Shown here one piece after another: positions 61,573 to 64,000 of a DNA stretch of 64,000 nt (within the stretch, counting starts at the first letter, position 1; each line of letters starts with the position of its first letter). The notes below the pieces were generated by a model. The model did no database searches. It worked only from the letters and a program-made list of their open reading frames with translations, and had not been told where the DNA came from. The stretch covers positions 124,001 to 188,000 of the forward strand of contig NZ_CACVBO010000002.1 of NCBI RefSeq assembly GCF_902728235.1. Direction: 5' to 3'. The translations under genes and the position numbers were made by a program. Source of the DNA: Lentimonas sp. CC4 (GTDB lineage Bacteria > Verrucomicrobiota > Verrucomicrobiia > Opitutales > Coraliomargaritaceae).

Positions 61573-62852
61573 CATACTTTTGCGTAGAGTTCGATAATGT
61601 CGGCGTTGTCCTTACAGGTATATGTTTCCTCGCCGCGTTGTCCACGGTAGAAGGCCTTCAATGCTGCCAGTGAAAAGACGATACGCTTCAGCAATGCGCC
61701 TGTGTTTTTCTGTGCGTCGAGAAGACTTGGTAGCACGCGGGTTTCCCACTTGCTCATGGCATTGAGGGCAATCGACATCCACTCGTGGCGAATGAATGGA
61801 TTGTGGCAACGCTCAAGGATCTTCTGTGAGAATTTTTGTAAATAGTCCTGATCGCCTGGGATATTCGGCACGATTTCTTCAGCTACCATAGCGTTGACGA
61901 ATCCGCCGACATGGTCGTCTTCCATCGCTTCGCGCACGGTGTCGAACCCACTCAAGTAAGCAGCGGCCACGGTGCCAGTGTGCGAACCATTTAAGATACG
62001 CACCTTCTGCTCGCGGATCTCCTGCTGCTGCGCTTCGTCAACAAATTTAACGTTCAAGCCAGCCTTGTCGCAGGGGAATTCCTTCTCCACCCATGCTGGT
62101 GCTTTGATGATCCAGTTGTGGTAGAGCTCGCCAACTACGACGAGGTTATCCTCGAAACCGATTTCCTCTTGAATCGCGCCAATCTTATCGCGTGGGAAGC
62201 CTGGCACGATGCGGTCGACGAGCGTAGCGCAGAATGCACAGCTATTTTCCAACCAAGCGACAAACTCAGCACTGAGCCCCCAATTGGCGGCATGCTGTAA
62301 CACGAGTTCATGTAGTCGGTCGGCATTGTCCTCAATTTGCTCACAGCAAATGATGATTAAGCCTTTGTCGGCAGCACCGTCGAATTTAGTGAAACGATGA
62401 TGGAGTAGGGCAGTCATCTTGCCTGGGAAAGAAGGCTGCGGCTTCATATCAAGCGTCTCACCCTCTGCCCATTGAATGCCTGCTTCAGTCGTGTTAGACA
62501 CGACGAAACGCACGTCTGGGCTTTGCACAAGAGCCTGATAGGCTTCGTATTCACTATATGGGTTCAGGCAACGGCTGATGCAATCGATCAACTCAACGCT
62601 GCGCTTTGGCTCGCCATTCTCCATGCCTTCGAGGATCAGGTGGTAAAGCCCGTCCTGCCCATTAATCATGTCACCCAAACCTTGCGCGATTGGCTGCACC
62701 ACTGCGACCGAGGAATCAAAGTCCAACTCTTGATTCATGCGTTGGATGATCCAATCCACGAATGCGCGTAGGAAGTTGCCTTCGCCGAATTAAATAATTC
62801 GCTCAGGGCGTGTTGCTAAGTCAGGGAAATTACTGCGGTTGAGTGCTTTCAT
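61560..62852 (-). pseudogene. uxaB: tagaturonate reductase (altronate oxidoreductase), nonsense-mutated and 3'-truncated
   Basis: From the ATG at 62852 the frame reads MKALNRSNFPDLATRPERII, then a TAA (62790-62792), then [13 protein letters not shown] and a long open frame. In UxaB proteins the residue at the stop is Gln ([14 protein letters not shown]), so CAA became TAA. The rest carries family motifs ([28 protein letters not shown]). The match ends near IIELYAKVW, roughly 60 residues before the usual C-terminus; the reading frame then crosses antisense of a PEP-CTERM gene fragment until 61521. The enzyme reduces D-tagaturonate to D-altronate with NADH. Internal starts exist (GTG at 62759) but would lose the nucleotide-binding N-terminus. 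Confidence 0.8.
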
Positions 62853-63033
62853 AAAAAAATAGGTCTTTTTGTCAGATTGGTAGGGGTGCTATTTGCGGCA
62901 CCCGCGAGCGTTGGAGGCGTTACAAAACTTCGTGCGCGTGTGGCCTTTGCGCGGTCTTCGCAAGCAAACCCCCTACGTTGGAGACGCTAAATACCTCGAA
63001 TTCGCTTTCACTAATCAGGACGTGTTCTAAATG

Positions 63034-64000
63034 TTATTTGCCAAAGATCGGCTGGATGTGACGATCCCATATGTTGTCCGTAACGTTTCTGGCAATGATG
63101 GCTTCGTTCGCTTTGAGTGCGTCTGTGTAGCGATCTTTCATTTCGGCTGCGACTTTGAAGCCGACGTGAATGAGCTGGCGGAAGTTGAGATTGTAATCCG
63201 CGTTGCTTTGAACGTGGCGGAGTGTGTTGACGTATTTTTCGGAGTCCCAGCCGTTCACTTCCTCAGGAGTGGGTAGCTTCGACTTGTCGATATCGATCAC
63301 GGTCGCATACGGGCCGGTCAGTTCATCGAAGCGTCCATGGGCACCGGCGTAGATTTCTTTGGCGATGGTTAGGGCTTCACCGTCGGCCTCTGCTAAACCG
63401 ATGACTTCTTCGAGCCATGTGGTGCCAGCTGTCTTTACGTGTAGCCCTGCGTCGTGCTTGGCGATTAGCTTCTTGATGATCGGGTAGATCGAGAATTTGT
63501 CTGATCCGGAGTGCACGCTGAGCTTCAATGTTTCAGGTAGGCCGAACTCTTTAATTGCGTAAGCGATCACGTAGAGATCTTCGTCGAATTCTTTTTCGAA
63601 TTGCACGAGGTCGCCGACGTAGTCGACACCCTTGTTAAAGCGGCCAGTGAATTTCGGTGCGATGGTCTGCGCAGGAATACCTTCGGCGGCGATCATCGAA
63701 AGGATGAGGAAAAGGTCGATCGGTGTCTGCGGCAGATCGGTTTCGTCGATGATTTGATAGTCGAAATATTTTCCGCCGATCAGGAAGCCGGCGTTGAAGA
63801 CGGCAGAGTTGATAATGGTGATGTCTGCGGCATGTAGCTCCTCCATGAAATCCATTACTTCCTTCGGATGCGTGAGCAGGGTGAAGCTGTTGGCCAGCAT
63901 GACCCAGTCGAGCGAGACGCCGTCGTCGAAGAGGCGTTTAATAATCTTCCAGTCTTTGGAGCCCACGCCGATGCCTTTGGCTTTTCCGGCCTTGCGTAGC
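63034..64000 (-). pseudogene. in-frame chimera: aldo/keto reductase C-terminal part fused to tagaturonate epimerase C-terminal half
   Basis: The frame enters from the right edge. Its first part ([44 protein letters not shown], ending [10 protein letters not shown] at about 63730-63750) matches aldo/keto reductases of the L-fucose or D-threo-aldose dehydrogenase type. From about [11 protein letters not shown] onward it matches the UxaE tagaturonate epimerase ([65 protein letters not shown] end). UxaE is normally about twice as long, so its N-terminal half is missing. Neither half should be functional in its original role. The 62853-63033 gap to uxaB holds only GC-rich short dyads. Confidence 0.75.

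Noticed and set aside
61350-61673. Intact small secreted protein of 107 residues
   Set aside because: From about 61570 the frame is antisense to uxaB, so it is a truncated gene and not a real short protein.

Overview
The window reads as the replication and maintenance end of a large plasmid (or an integrated copy of one) joined to a marine polysaccharide-degradation region. The host is most likely a marine Verrucomicrobiota of the Opitutales/Puniceicoccaceae type (Coraliomargarita or Lentimonas-like). Supporting this are PEP-CTERM surface proteins, arylsulfatases mixed with GH29 and GH95-like fucosidases, the DUF1552/DUF1592 cytochrome pair and very long secreted beta-solenoid proteins. Fucoidan-degrading Lentimonas are known to carry such genes on a megaplasmid. 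The taxonomic call is inference; no rRNA or tRNA gene was seen.

Region 1 (1-14080), plasmid backbone. It holds a tandem-HTH regulator, a RepA/RPA-type replication initiator, a LexA-type winged-helix protein, an unrecognised 485-residue protein, a sirtuin, and a ParA/ParB-like pair on the minus strand. Between them lie three separate repeat systems. Family A iterons (AGTGCAAACTCGACAT) sit in a helically phased array before rep and in a second cluster before the next genes. Family B iterons (GAGTGATCAATTTGGAC) sit beside an AT-rich segment. A cluster of TAAGTTATAGTGTT sites surrounds parAB. Almost 5 kb (6.7-11.5 kb) has no convincing gene.

Region 2 (14.1-34.6 kb), first fucan/sulfated-glycan locus. 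Two paralogous two-component systems (histidine kinases with two discoidin-like domains outside the cell, NarL-type regulators) are interleaved with a GH29 fucosidase, three PEP-CTERM proteins, two sulfatases, a GH95-like fucosidase and an EF-hand esterase. A palindrome ATAGAAC-N4-GTTCTAT lies 103-107 bp before three start codons, including that of the second kinase.

Region 3 (34.7-45.2 kb). A DUF1592-type multihaem protein and a DUF1552 protein run on the minus strand. A GH43/GH117-like propeller enzyme, a sialate-O-acetylesterase family esterase and a second GH29 run on the plus strand. A REP-like array follows, with a RAYT transposase sitting inside one of its units.

Region 4 (45.2-61.2 kb). 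A third copy of the two-component system is followed by a PEP-CTERM-like protein, a 999-residue esterase/solenoid protein, a 1055-residue solenoid/glycosidase protein, an unrecognised 1120-residue solenoid protein and a smaller glycosidase paralogue. A TATCCCAC...GGGGTATC dyad occurs before several of these, which suggests a local regulon.

Region 5 (61.3-64 kb), a scar. A PEP-CTERM gene is cut after its signal peptide and abuts the 3' end of a truncated uxaB, which also has an in-frame stop where Gln is expected. Upstream, the C-terminal half of uxaE is fused in frame to the C-terminal part of an aldo/keto reductase that runs off the window. A hexuronate-operon fragment therefore appears inserted between two broken genes.
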